A DNA stretch of 64,000 bases, taken from Fluviirhizobium alvei. GTDB lineage: Bacteria; Pseudomonadota; Alphaproteobacteria; Rhizobiales; Rhizobiaceae. This document shows positions 55,917 to 64,000 of the stretch, one piece after another. A program made the translations under genes and the position numbers. The notes under the pieces are model-generated. The model did not search any database, had not been told where the DNA came from, and saw only the letters and a program-made list of their open reading frames with translations. The stretch lies in NCBI RefSeq assembly GCF_030551875.1, contig NZ_JAUOZU010000001.1, positions 62,001-126,000 of the forward strand, written 5' to 3'. Position 1 is the stretch's first letter, and the number at the start of each line of letters is the position of its first letter.

Positions 55917-57109
55917 TCGTTCCGGCAAACGAAAACGAACTCGTCGATTGCATTCGCGATGCGGCTGCGAACAGCCGCCGGCTCGAAGTGATCGGCGGCG
56001 GCACACGCCGTGACCTCGGCGGTATCGTTCAGGCTGACGAAACCGTCTCGACGCGCGCACTGTCGGGCATTGCGGCCTACAATCCCGCCGAAATGGTCAT
56101 GACCGCCCGGGCCGGCACGCCGCTTGCCGAGATCAGGTCTGCCCTTGCTGCCAATCGCCAGCATCTCGCATTTGAACCGGGAGACTGGCGGGCCCTGATG
56201 GGCTCTGAAGGCGAGCCGACGATCGGCGGCATCTTCGCCGCCAACCTCTCCGGCCCGCGCCGCATGGCGGCGGGCGCGGCGCGCGACCATCTTCTGGGCG
56301 TTCGTTTCGTCAATGGTCGGGGAGAGGTCGTCAATGCCGGCGGCCGGGTGATGAAGAATGTTACCGGGCTTGATCTCGTCAAGATCTTGGCAGGCTCCTA
56401 CGGCACGCTCGGGATCATGAGCGAGGTGACGTTCAAGGTCCTGCCGCAACCGCAGACCGAGACGACGCTGGTTCTTTCCGGTCTCGATGATGAAGCGGCC
56501 TGCCGGATCATGGCTGCGGCCAATGCTTCACCGTCGGACGTGTCGGGTGCCGCCTTCCTGCCGGAAAGTTGCAGCCGCCTGTTTGTCGATGGCGCCCTGC
56601 CGGAAGGTTCGGCCATTCTGCTGCGGCTTGAGGGCCCCGATTTTTCGGTTGCGGAACGCGCGGCAAAACTGGCAGCTCTCATCGGTGCGCTGGCACCCTT
56701 GACGCGGCTCGAACCGGATCTTTCGAGCCGCCTCTGGCAGGAGATCCGCGACGTCCATCCCTTCCGCGCCGATGGTCGCACGCGCCCGGTCTGGCGCGTC
56801 TCTGTGGCGCCGACAGCCGGCCACCAGCTTTTGTCGGGCCTGAGGATGCAGACAGGCCTGAACGGTTATTACGATTGGCAGGGCGGTTTGCTCTGGCTGC
56901 GCATGGAAGCCGAACCGGAAGCGGACATGTTGCGGGCAGGCATTCGCCATCTTGGTGGCGGGCATGCCACACTGGTGCGGGCCTCCGTCGCCAACCGCCA
57001 GTCGGTCGCGGTCTTCGAACCCGAAGCGCCTGCCGTTGCGGCATTGTCGGCGCGGATCCGCCAGACCTTCGATCCGGCCGGCATTCTCAATCCGGGAAGG
57101 ATGGGCTGA
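55913..57109 (+). CDS. glcE: Glycolate oxidase subunit GlcE
   Basis: A 398-residue FAD-binding subunit, shorter than GlcD. The FAD domain includes LEVIGGGTRRDLGGIV, EPGDWRALMGSEGEPTIGG and GRVMKNVTGLDLVKILAGSY; the C-terminus ends RIRQTFDPAGILNPGRMG, as in GlcE. It overlaps glcD by four bases and the next gene by one, showing tight translational coupling. Confidence 0.95.
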   Translation: MIVPANENELVDCIRDAAANSRRLEVIGGGTRRDLGGIVQADETVSTRALSGIAAYNPAEMVMTARAGTPLAEIRSALAANRQHLAFEPGDWRALMGSEGEPTIGGIFAANLSGPRRMAAGAARDHLLGVRFVNGRGEVVNAGGRVMKNVTGLDLVKILAGSYGTLGIMSEVTFKVLPQPQTETTLVLSGLDDEAACRIMAAANASPSDVSGAAFLPESCSRLFVDGALPEGSAILLRLEGPDFSVAERAAKLAALIGALAPLTRLEPDLSSRLWQEIRDVHPFRADGRTRPVWRVSVAPTAGHQLLSGLRMQTGLNGYYDWQGGLLWLRMEAEPEADMLRAGIRHLGGGHATLVRASVANRQSVAVFEPEAPAVAALSARIRQTFDPAGILNPGRMG

Positions 57110-57528
57110 TGGGACGGCTCGCAGGTCCATCGCTCAACCCCGCCGCTGCGGAAGCCCAGAAGGCAGCACAGAAGCGGTTCGATGACGAGATCCGCTATCG
57201 CGCCGCGATTAGGCCGCTTGCCCATCCGCCCGCCACTCGCCGCCAGCGGGCTCTGCTCTGGCTGTTGTCCGAGCAGGACTCCATGATCGTCGGTTCTGAT
57301 GACCAGCCGCCGCTGACACGGGACATGCGCGCCCTTCTGGCCAAACGGTTGCTGAAACTCGAACGCCGCATCCCTTCGAGCTTCTGGGGCCCGATTTCGG
57401 AAAAGACGCCGCGCAAGAACCACCTGTCGATCACCGCCGCCGGGCGGGCAGCCCTCGTCGATGCCAAAATCCCCGAACAGGACAAGCTCTATATCCGTGC
57501 AGCCCTTTATACCGGCGTTGCGCGCTGA
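57109..57528 (+). CDS. Small protein inserted between glcE and glcF
   Basis: A 139-residue, mostly helical, basic protein: RYRAAIRPLAHPPATRRQRA, TRDMRALLAKRLLKLERRI and SITAAGRAALVD, the last resembling the end of a winged-helix segment. Its ATG overlaps the glcE stop (TGATG), and glcF starts 18 bases later, so it is a true member of the glc operon. I do not recognise a named family. A small DNA-binding or assembly role is possible but unproven. Confidence 0.6.
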   Translation: MGRLAGPSLNPAAAEAQKAAQKRFDDEIRYRAAIRPLAHPPATRRQRALLWLLSEQDSMIVGSDDQPPLTRDMRALLAKRLLKLERRIPSSFWGPISEKTPRKNHLSITAAGRAALVDAKIPEQDKLYIRAALYTGVAR

Positions 57529-57546
57529 GGCCCGAGGAGAGAATTC

Positions 57547-58845
57547 ATGCAAACCAACTTCTCGCTGGCGCAACTGGCCGATCCGAAGACCGCCGATGCC
57601 GAGGCGATCCTGCGCAAATGCGTCCATTGCGGTTTCTGTACCGCCACCTGTCCGACCTATGTGACGCTCGGCAACGAACTCGACAGTCCGCGCGGCCGGA
57701 TCTACCTGATCAAGGACATGCTCGAAAACGATCGTCCGGCGGATGAAAAGGTGGCGCTGCATGTCGATCGCTGCCTCTCCTGCCTTGCCTGCACGACGAC
57801 CTGCCCGTCCGGGGTCGATTACATGCATCTGATCGATCATGCCCGCGAACATGTGGAAAAGACCTACCGCCGCCCCTTCCTGAACCGGCTGCAGCGTAAC
57901 CTTCTGGCCTTCTTCATCCCGTCGCCGGGCCGTTTCCGCTTTGCCATGACGCTCGCGCGGCTGGGTCGCCCCTTCGCGCCCTTGCTTAACCGGGTTCCAT
58001 CCCTGCGCCCCTTCGGCGCCATGCTGGATCTGGCGCCGGTCGATCTGCCGCCGAAATCGGCCTCGGCTGTACCGGGAACACATATGCCGAAAGGTGCTCG
58101 CAAGGGGCGCGTCGCCATGCTGTCGGGTTGCGTGCAGCCGGTGATCGAACCCGCCATCAACGAGGCGGCGATCGAGCTTCTTACCCGGCAGGGCATCGAG
58201 GTGGTGCTGGCAAAAGGCGAGGGCTGTTGCGGTTCGCTTGTCCACCATATGGGCCGCGAGGATGAAGCCCATGCCCGCGCCCGTGCGAATATCGATGCCT
58301 GGATCGGCGAGATCGATCGCGGCGGGCTTGATGCCATCATCATCACCGCATCGGGATGCGGCACGACGATCAAGGACTATCACCACATGCTCAAGCACGA
58401 TCCCGCCTATGCCGAAAAGGCGAAGCGGATCTCGGCTCTGGCGGTTGATGTCACCGAATATCTCGACCGGATCGGTCTGCCGGAGCAGGAACCGCGAGGT
58501 GAGTTCGTCGCCTATCACGCAGCCTGTTCGCTCCAGCATGGCCAGAAAATCACGGTTCAGCCCAAGGCCCTGTTACGCCGCGCCGGCTTTACGGTGCGCG
58601 AACCCGCCGAAGGTCATCTCTGTTGCGGCTCTGCCGGCACCTACAATATGCTGCAGCCGGAGATCTCGGCCGAACTCAAGGCGCGCAAGGTCCGCAATAT
58701 CGAGGCGGTCCGGCCCGAGATCGTCGCGACCGGCAATATCGGCTGCATCACCCAGATCGGCTCTGGCACGGCGACGCCGGTCATTCATACAGTCGAGCTT
58801 CTGAATTGGGCCTATGGCGGAAGAAAACCGGCCAAGCTCAAATAA
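57547..58845 (+). CDS. glcF: Glycolate oxidase iron-sulfur subunit GlcF
   Basis: A 432-residue iron-sulfur protein. Two 4Fe-4S motifs are seen, CVHCGFCTATCPTY (about 22-35) and CLSCLACTTTCPSG (about 77-90). Two cysteine-rich CCG-type domains follow, with GEGCCGSLVHHMG and HLCCGSAGTYNML. It takes electrons from the GlcDE flavins to the membrane quinone pool. AGGAGAG precedes the ATG. It ends the enzymatic part of the operon. Confidence 0.96.
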   Translation: MQTNFSLAQLADPKTADAEAILRKCVHCGFCTATCPTYVTLGNELDSPRGRIYLIKDMLENDRPADEKVALHVDRCLSCLACTTTCPSGVDYMHLIDHAREHVEKTYRRPFLNRLQRNLLAFFIPSPGRFRFAMTLARLGRPFAPLLNRVPSLRPFGAMLDLAPVDLPPKSASAVPGTHMPKGARKGRVAMLSGCVQPVIEPAINEAAIELLTRQGIEVVLAKGEGCCGSLVHHMGREDEAHARARANIDAWIGEIDRGGLDAIIITASGCGTTIKDYHHMLKHDPAYAEKAKRISALAVDVTEYLDRIGLPEQEPRGEFVAYHAACSLQHGQKITVQPKALLRRAGFTVREPAEGHLCCGSAGTYNMLQPEISAELKARKVRNIEAVRPEIVATGNIGCITQIGSGTATPVIHTVELLNWAYGGRKPAKLK

Positions 58846-58883
58846 AAACGGCCGGTGGCCCGTTTGCGCATCAAACAGGGAGC

Positions 58884-59354
58884 ATGGCAATGACAAATGT
58901 GAGAATGGCCTTTCTCGCGGCCTTTGCAGGAATGATGATGCCGGGCGCGGCAATGGCGACGGGAAGTCTTGGCTGCGCCATCGATGATGCCAACATGAAA
59001 CTCGAGCTTGAAGCGCTGTTTTCCTATTCGGATATCGGCGGCCTGTTCCAGACGCGCGGCGAGTTTCAGTCGAAGGTGAAGGAGTCACCCGAAGCGCTGC
59101 GCAGGTTTGCGCTGGCTGACAGCGATATCAAGCAGCAATGGATGCGCGACAAGCAGTTGAAGCTGATGATCTATCGCGAGGCTGAGGGCGCTGATTTCGC
59201 CTCCGTGAAGCTCATCATCGAGGCGACCCAGCCCGAAGACGAGGATTTCGCCTATTCCGGCCGCTACAGGCTCGAGTTCGAACCGCTTCCGGATGGACCG
59301 GAACCCGATCAGGCCAAGGTCTTCGAAGGGAGTATCGGATGTTCCGCCGGTTGA
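58884..59354 (+). CDS. Small secreted protein, paralogue A
   Basis: A 156-residue protein with a signal peptide (cleavage after AMA, near residue 24). The mature part begins TGSLGCAIDDANMKLELEAL and ends GSIGCSAG, with a cysteine near each end that could form a disulphide. The middle is mainly beta strands (SVKLIIEAT, YRLEFEPL). It lies 38 bases after glcF. The next gene, overlapping by 16 bases, encodes a clear paralogue. Function unknown; probably periplasmic. Confidence 0.7.
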   Translation: MAMTNVRMAFLAAFAGMMMPGAAMATGSLGCAIDDANMKLELEALFSYSDIGGLFQTRGEFQSKVKESPEALRRFALADSDIKQQWMRDKQLKLMIYREAEGADFASVKLIIEATQPEDEDFAYSGRYRLEFEPLPDGPEPDQAKVFEGSIGCSAG

Positions 59355-59785
59355 GCCTTGTTGCTCTATGTCTTCTCCCGTCATCCGCTTGGGCAACCGG
59401 CGGTGTCTGGTGCGATGCCGAGGATTCCAACATCGCCTTCCATGTGAAGGCCGTCTCCAGCCGCGATGGCACTGGTCCCTGGTTCGGCATCGAGGGCGCC
59501 TTTGCGCTCAAGGACAAACGGCTCGACCTGCCGCCGTCACTCCTCGATTTTCCCATCGCGGACGCCAATATCACCGAACGCTGGTGGGATGGCGAGGATG
59601 TGCGGCTCAATGTCCAGAAGTCGGCCGGTGAAGCAGACAATTTCGCGCGCGTCCGCATCATCATCAAGACGAAGGCGGTCGAAGAGGCGGATTATCGCGG
59701 CACTTACGAACTCGATATCTCCCCGCGCACCGAAGGCGGCGAGACGCGAACCTTCAGCGGCAAGATTGCCTGTTCGGCGGATTGA
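59339..59785 (+). CDS. Small secreted protein, paralogue B
   Basis: A 148-residue protein with a signal peptide (cleavage after AWA, near residue 20). The mature start TGGVWCDAEDSNIAFHVKAV parallels that of the preceding protein, and the end GKIACSAD parallels GSIGCSAG, so both keep a cysteine near each terminus. ATG 59339 lies inside the end of the previous gene, with AAGGGAG upstream, which implies coupled translation. It is convergent with the LpxQ-like gene. Function unknown. Confidence 0.7.
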   Translation: MFRRLSLVALCLLPSSAWATGGVWCDAEDSNIAFHVKAVSSRDGTGPWFGIEGAFALKDKRLDLPPSLLDFPIADANITERWWDGEDVRLNVQKSAGEADNFARVRIIIKTKAVEEADYRGTYELDISPRTEGGETRTFSGKIACSAD

Positions 59786-59797
59786 AGGCCATCACCA

Positions 59798-60457
59798 TCA
59801 GAAATGATAGGTGATGCCCGCATTGATCGCATGCGTCATGAGATTGGTGGTCAGACGATCACCGGAATCGATATCCACATCGACTCGCGAATAGTTGAGC
59901 TTGTATTCGCTGAAGGCGGAGAAATGTTCCGTCAGCCTGTAATCGAAGCCGACCGTCAACTGGCCGCTGACACCACCCAGCTGATAGTTCCGGGTGCTGC
60001 CGCTCTTGCGATCGACTTCGACATGCGGGATATCAGCGCCGATGCCGACACCGATATAGGGTGTCCAGTTATGCTGCGGATCGCGATAGCGATAAAACAC
60101 GTTGGCAGTTGCAAGGTTGAGACCGTCGGAGAACTCGAAATGGCTCCAACCGAGCTTCTTGTTCGAAAGCGTTCGCGCGGATGCATAGGCCTTGGTGTGG
60201 CTGAAATCGATCGCCACGCCGAAATTGCCATCCTGCAGATCGTCAATCCACCAGGTGCCGCGCACACCCCAATAGGGTGGCATCGTGAAGGGCTTTCCCT
60301 CCCAGTCCGTATTGAAATGGGTTCCGTCCGTCACCGAGACGCTGCTGCGCCCGACGCTCTGGTAGCCGCCATAGATTGACAAGGCCGGTTCGGCGAAGGC
60401 AGTACTTGCGAAACTGGCAAACGCGATACCCAAAAGCAAATTCGCGCGAGATTTCAT
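59798..60457 (-). CDS. Outer-membrane barrel resembling lipid A oxidase LpxQ
   Basis: A 219-residue protein with a signal peptide (cleavage after AFA) and an eight-strand barrel pattern ending in THAINAGITYHF, with a C-terminal Phe. Internal segments NTDWEGKPFTMPPYWGVRGT and FSDGLNLATANVFYRY resemble proteins annotated as LpxQ, the outer-membrane enzyme that oxidises the lipid A proximal glucosamine to aminogluconate in Rhizobium. Start 60457 has GGGGTGGGG upstream. A plain OmpW/OmpA-like porin is the alternative. Confidence 0.6.
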   Translation of the reverse strand: MKSRANLLLGIAFASFASTAFAEPALSIYGGYQSVGRSSVSVTDGTHFNTDWEGKPFTMPPYWGVRGTWWIDDLQDGNFGVAIDFSHTKAYASARTLSNKKLGWSHFEFSDGLNLATANVFYRYRDPQHNWTPYIGVGIGADIPHVEVDRKSGSTRNYQLGGVSGQLTVGFDYRLTEHFSAFSEYKLNYSRVDVDIDSGDRLTTNLMTHAINAGITYHF

Positions 60458-60625
60458 GGTGCGCCCCACCCCAAGACCACTGCATCATGCAGATGCTCCG
60501 CACCATAGTGGAAAGCGCGGTCAGGCGCCATGGCGGCAAGGCGAGTTCAGGGTAGAAAAAACAGGCTGCGGCAATTTGGCAATAGGGGTAACAGGCCGCC
60601 GTTTCACCCGGCGGCCCGCAATCGA

Positions 60626-61315
60626 TCATTCAAAGGATGCAAAAAGCTGGCGCAGATAATCGACGCCCTTGTCCTGGTAGTTGACTTTGCCCTGACGGTT
60701 GCCGGGGCCGACGACGATCACCTTGGTACCAATGTCGGCGCGCTTGTAGAGATGTTCGACATCCTTGTTCATCATGCGGATGCAGCCCGACGACATGTTC
60801 TGGCCGATCGACCAGGGCTGGTTGGTACCGTGGATGCGGAAGCCGGAATCGGCGCGACCGCGATAGAGATAGAGTGCACGAGAGCCGAGCGGATTGTCGA
60901 TGCCGCCTTCCATATAGGCCGGCAGGATGTGGCCCTTGGCAGCTTCTCGGCGGATCATTTCCTTCGGCGGCGTCCAGCCCGGCCATTCGGCCTTGCGCTG
61001 CACCTTCACGACACCCGACCAGCCGAAGCCTTCACGGCCGACACCGATGCCATAGCGGGTCGCCTTGTTCTTGCCTTCGACATAGTAGAGGAACTTGTTG
61101 TTGGTATCGACGATGATCGTGCCGGGCTTTTCATCTGTTTCGAGCCGCACGACCTTGCGCTTGTATTTTTCCGGAACCGGCTTGGTGATGGCGACGAGCG
61201 TAACATCGGATGCTGGAGTGGTTACCGGTTTGGCAATCGGCGAAAAAGCGAACGCGCCAGTCGCCAAACTTGCGACCAGAAGACCAACCGACAGGGCGGC
61301 AATTTTGTTTTTCAT
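60626..61315 (-). CDS. L,D-transpeptidase (YkuD), copy 1
   Basis: A 229-residue periplasmic protein with an N-terminal signal/anchor. The YkuD catalytic motif is [20 protein letters not shown], with the active Cys in SSGCIR and the histidine before it. The fold starts at [19 protein letters not shown]. It cross-links peptidoglycan stems (3-3) or anchors outer-membrane proteins. It ends 156 bases from the LpxQ-like gene and is followed upstream by a paralogue. Confidence 0.92.
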   Translation of the reverse strand: MKNKIAALSVGLLVASLATGAFAFSPIAKPVTTPASDVTLVAITKPVPEKYKRKVVRLETDEKPGTIIVDTNNKFLYYVEGKNKATRYGIGVGREGFGWSGVVKVQRKAEWPGWTPPKEMIRREAAKGHILPAYMEGGIDNPLGSRALYLYRGRADSGFRIHGTNQPWSIGQNMSSGCIRMMNKDVEHLYKRADIGTKVIVVGPGNRQGKVNYQDKGVDYLRQLFASFE

Positions 61316-61459
61316 CGTTGTTCCCCCAATGAACTGTGCTGAAAACTAGACGGAATCCCGGAGAATTCAAGTTCTAATGAAACAGAACCGCCGTTGCCGG
61401 CGGTTCACAATCCTGTGTACGCATCAATGCGGGGCGGTTTTGCTTGAGCTTTGCTTCGG

Positions 61460-62215
61460 TCAGATGACGATGACCCGCGTTCCGACCTTGACGCGCTCGT
61501 AGAGGTCGATCACGTCCTGGTTGCGCATGCGGATACAGCCGGATGAAACGCCGTAGCCGATCGTCCAGGGCGCGTTCGTGCCGTGGATGCGGTAGAGCGT
61601 CGAACCGAGATACATGGCGCGCGCGCCGAGCGGGTTGGCTTCGCCGCCATCCATGCGCGCCGGCAGGAAATGGCCCTTAACGGCTTCACGCTCGATCATT
61701 TCCTTGGGCGGGTGCCAGTCCGGCCACTCGGCCTTGCGGGTAATCTTGTGTTCGCCGGCCCATTCGAAGCCCGGCTTGCCGACGCCGACGCCATAGCGGC
61801 GGGCCTTGCCGTCGCCCATCACCAGATAGAGAAACCGGTTGTTGGTGTCGATGACGATCGTGCCGGGCTTGTACTTGGTCTCGTAGGCGACCATCTGCGG
61901 CAGGAATTGCGGGTCGATCTTGTCGTAGGAGGGGGCATCGGGCCGGTAAGCGACGGCCTGGACCCGGGTTGCGGGGTCGATGGCCACGCGCGGCATGGCG
62001 GCAACGCGCTGGCGAGCCTGGCGATAGTCTGTGACAGCGCTCCGTTCCACAGGTCGGACGATCTGCCCGCGCACCGGGCCTGAAAGCTGGAGCATCCACT
62101 GGCCGGCAAGACCGGATTCGATGATCACGGGCCGCACGGTCCGGTAACGGTCGCCGGCCATGGCGGTTGTGGCAAGGCCAAGCACGAGCGAGGCGAAAAA
62201 CAGCATCTTCTTCAT
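61460..62215 (-). CDS. L,D-transpeptidase (YkuD), copy 2
   Basis: A 251-residue paralogue of the neighbouring transpeptidase, with a signal peptide (cleavage after AMA, near residue 20). It has a longer N-terminal linker (about 20-110) with arginine-rich helices. The catalytic motif is HGTNAPWTIGYGVSSGCIRM. The start at 62215 was taken over an upstream in-frame GTG at 62236, which would add seven polar residues before the signal. The two genes are on one strand, 144 bases apart. Confidence 0.92.
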   Translation of the reverse strand: MKKMLFFASLVLGLATTAMAGDRYRTVRPVIIESGLAGQWMLQLSGPVRGQIVRPVERSAVTDYRQARQRVAAMPRVAIDPATRVQAVAYRPDAPSYDKIDPQFLPQMVAYETKYKPGTIVIDTNNRFLYLVMGDGKARRYGVGVGKPGFEWAGEHKITRKAEWPDWHPPKEMIEREAVKGHFLPARMDGGEANPLGARAMYLGSTLYRIHGTNAPWTIGYGVSSGCIRMRNQDVIDLYERVKVGTRVIVI

Positions 62216-62408
62216 CGGCACACTCTTTACAAACACCGGAATGAGAATTTCCGGGTCATGATGCCGCCGCCGCCATCAGCGAATGGTAAACGCGGTAACG
62301 ATAAACGTTTACCGAACCGGGAAACCTTTCATCAGGGTTACCAGCCGGTTTGGAAATATGGTTAGGCGGTGGTAAAGCTCAGCCAAATCAGTTTTGCGGA
62401 AGATGAAG

Positions 62409-63017
62409 ATGACGGCAAATGGTCTGCTGGCCGGTCCTGACGGGCAGAATCGCTGCTTCTGGTATGGCGGCCTCGATGACTATATGCACTATCATGACAA
62501 TGAATGGGGCTATCCCGTTCATGACGATATCCGGCTGTTCGAGAAGATCTGCCTTGAAGGGTTCCAGTCGGGCCTCTCCTGGCTGACCATCCTTCGCAAG
62601 CGCGAGAATTTCCGCAAGGCGTTCGCCGGGTTCGATTTCGAGACGGTGGCTCGTTTCGATGACGCCGATATCGCCCGCCTGCTTGAAGACAAGGGCATTG
62701 TGCGCCATCGCGGCAAGATCGTTTCCACCATCAACAACGCTCAGCGTGCCATCACGCTCCGCGACGAATTCGGCTCGCTCGATGCCTATTTCTGGCGTTT
62801 TGCACCGCTGCCGGGCGAGCGACCGGACGAGATCGACCTGACCTGGCTCAAGGCCAATCCGGTTTCGCCTGCCTCGACGCGCCTGTCGAAGGATCTCAAG
62901 AAACGCGGCTGGACCTTCGTCGGACCGACGACCGTCTATGCCTTCATGCAGGCCATGGGCCTCGTCAATGACCATCTGCCCGGCTGCTGGTGCCGTCCGA
63001 AGGCCGCGGGAGGCTGA
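62409..63017 (+). CDS. tag: DNA-3-methyladenine glycosylase I
   Basis: A 202-residue base-excision enzyme. It has [20 protein letters not shown] at the start, with the zinc Cys, and [20 protein letters not shown] in the helix-hairpin region. A C-terminal HLPGCWCRP supplies the other zinc ligands. It removes 3-methyladenine from alkylated DNA. Start 62409 has GGAAG six bases upstream; ATG 62403 is in frame. It precedes recO by seven bases, so the two repair genes form an operon. Confidence 0.95.
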   Translation: MTANGLLAGPDGQNRCFWYGGLDDYMHYHDNEWGYPVHDDIRLFEKICLEGFQSGLSWLTILRKRENFRKAFAGFDFETVARFDDADIARLLEDKGIVRHRGKIVSTINNAQRAITLRDEFGSLDAYFWRFAPLPGERPDEIDLTWLKANPVSPASTRLSKDLKKRGWTFVGPTTVYAFMQAMGLVNDHLPGCWCRPKAAGG

Positions 63018-63024
63018 ACCACCC

Positions 63025-63765
63025 ATGGATTGGAGCGATCGTGCCATCGTTCTGGGCGTCCGGCGTCACGGCGAGAGCAGCGTCATCGCCGAAGTGATGA
63101 CCCAGACGCGCGGCCGCCATCTCGGCATGGTGCGCAATGGCAAGTCGCGCACCATGGCTGCGTTGCTGCAGCCCGGCAATCTGGTCGATGTGACCTGGCG
63201 CGCACGGCTTGACGAGCATCTCGGCAACTTTTCGATGGAGCCGATCAGCTATCGCGCGGCCCAACTCATGGAGCGTGCGGCCAGCCTGCACGGCGTGCAG
63301 GCATTGGCGGCCCTGCTGCGGCTATTGCCGGAGCGCGATCCGCATCCGCATCTGTTTGAAATGCTCGATGTGGTTCTGGACCATTTACAAACGCCGGCCG
63401 AAGCGGGCGAACTCTATGTCCGTTTCGAACTCGCCGTGCTCAATGATCTCGGATTTGGTCTCGATCTCGCCCAGTGCGCGGCGACCGGTTCTCGTGAGGA
63501 TCTGTTCTATGTCTCGCCGAAATCCGGTCGTGCGGTCTGTCGCGAGGCCGGGTTGCCCTATCATGACAAGATGTTCGTGTTGCCCGATTTTCTGAAGCCG
63601 ACGTCAAACAAGGCCGCCAAACCGGATGGACTGATGGATGCTTTTCGGCTGACGCAATATTTCCTCTCGCGCCATGTCTATGAGCCGCGCGGCATCGAGC
63701 CCAGTGCAGCTCGCGAGGGTTTCGTGCGTTCGGTGCTGGCGGATTTCGATAAATTGCTGGAATGA
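63025..63765 (+). CDS. recO: DNA repair protein RecO
   Basis: A 246-residue recombination mediator. The N-terminal OB fold begins [19 protein letters not shown] and contains [20 protein letters not shown]. The helical C-terminal half has the [20 protein letters not shown] signature and a cysteine position of the RecO zinc region. It helps RecA load on SSB-coated DNA with RecR. It follows tag by seven bases. Confidence 0.95.
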   Translation: MDWSDRAIVLGVRRHGESSVIAEVMTQTRGRHLGMVRNGKSRTMAALLQPGNLVDVTWRARLDEHLGNFSMEPISYRAAQLMERAASLHGVQALAALLRLLPERDPHPHLFEMLDVVLDHLQTPAEAGELYVRFELAVLNDLGFGLDLAQCAATGSREDLFYVSPKSGRAVCREAGLPYHDKMFVLPDFLKPTSNKAAKPDGLMDAFRLTQYFLSRHVYEPRGIEPSAAREGFVRSVLADFDKLLE

Positions 63766-63898
63766 GGCCAGTCTTTTACCTCGCAGGCCCCGAAAAAGCG
63801 CAGCCATTTGTTAAAGAATTGTAAAGGATGGGATTTTAGGCTTTCCTCAACTTTCGGCTGCACCTGCGGCTGAGTTGTATTTTTATGGTTTGGCCAAG

Positions 63899-63923
63899 CC
63901 AATGCAGGCGAAGCCTGCATTGG
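63899..63923. repeat. Perfect inverted repeat downstream of recO
   Basis: Arms of 11 bases (CCAATGCAGGC and GCCTGCATTGG) around GAA. There is no T run on either side, so it is a weak terminator; an operator or stable RNA hairpin in front of the next gene is equally possible. The rest of 63766-63939 shows nothing clear. Confidence 0.55.
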
Positions 63924-63939
63924 AATAGACAGTTTGATC

Positions 63940-64000
63940 ATGGGCTTTCTGGCCAGAAAAATTTTCGCCGAGTACCGCTTCCAGACATCAATCTATTCAC
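63940..64000 (+). CDS. Start of an unidentified gene, truncated by the window end
   Basis: An open frame beginning MGFLARKIFAEYRFQTSIYS continues to the last base. It has no clear ribosome-binding site; the short basic start could lead into a membrane segment. Too little is present to name a product. Confidence 0.35.
   Translation, partial: MGFLARKIFAEYRFQTSIYS

Overview
The window looks like chromosomal DNA of a rhizobial alphaproteobacterium (Rhizobiaceae, Rhizobium/Agrobacterium relatives). The reasons are high GC, the rhizobial-type gshA-rsmE pair, the hmu haem-uptake operon beside tonB, a mosaic RIME-like intergenic repeat, an alphaproteobacterial heat-shock promoter before dnaK, LpxQ-like and ExoY-like genes, and many proteins of families common in this group. 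I see no rRNA, tRNA, CRISPR array, insertion sequence or prophage.

Layout. 0-6.3 kb: the 5' end of dapB, an MsbA-like ABC exporter, glucokinase, methylglyoxal synthase, and a Tat-like membrane dipeptidase divergent from an M20 dipeptidase. 6.4-14.3 kb: a CASTOR/POLLUX-type channel, a class A penicillin-binding protein, then dnaK and dnaJ with a clear sigma-32 promoter and good terminators. 14.4-28.3 kb: an accessory exopolysaccharide locus with two GT4 glycosyltransferases, a Wzx flippase, a double alpha/beta-hydrolase, a Wzz/ExoP-like protein with a degenerate kinase domain, a Wzy-like polymerase, a secreted GH5 glucanase and two tandem RTX proteins. 28.3-34.2 kb: a GH2 glycosidase followed (all minus strand) by a four-gene cassette of acyl carrier protein, acyl-CoA dehydrogenase-like flavoprotein, an aminoacyl-tRNA-synthetase-like amino acid:carrier-protein ligase, and a DUF1839 protein.

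34.3-41.2 kb is a haem island: tonB divergent from hemP-hmuSTUV, a RIME-like repeat, then a gene whose product joins a HasA-type haemophore domain to RTX calcium-binding repeats and a type I secretion tail. A strong promoter and a perfect palindrome of the TGA-N9-TCA (RirA/IRO) form lie in front of it. 41.3-48.3 kb: a degenerate nuclease-like secreted protein, an ExoY-like sugar transferase, a DUF937 protein, gshA, rsmE, a PiT phosphate transporter and a Nudix hydrolase. 48.5-58.8 kb holds alpha-hydroxy-acid oxidation: lldD with its FadR-type regulator, then (after DUF3422 and DUF6880 genes) a LysR regulator divergent from glcD-glcE-x-glcF. 58.9-64 kb: two overlapping paralogous small secreted proteins, an LpxQ-like barrel, two L,D-transpeptidases, tag, recO and a truncated gene start.

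The two most notable systems are the HasA-RTX haemophore with its likely iron-controlled promoter, and the tRNA-independent aminoacyl-carrier-protein cassette, in which the DUF1839 protein shows features of a papain-fold acyltransferase that could move the aminoacyl group to an acceptor. Functions come from reading motifs by eye; no database search was run.
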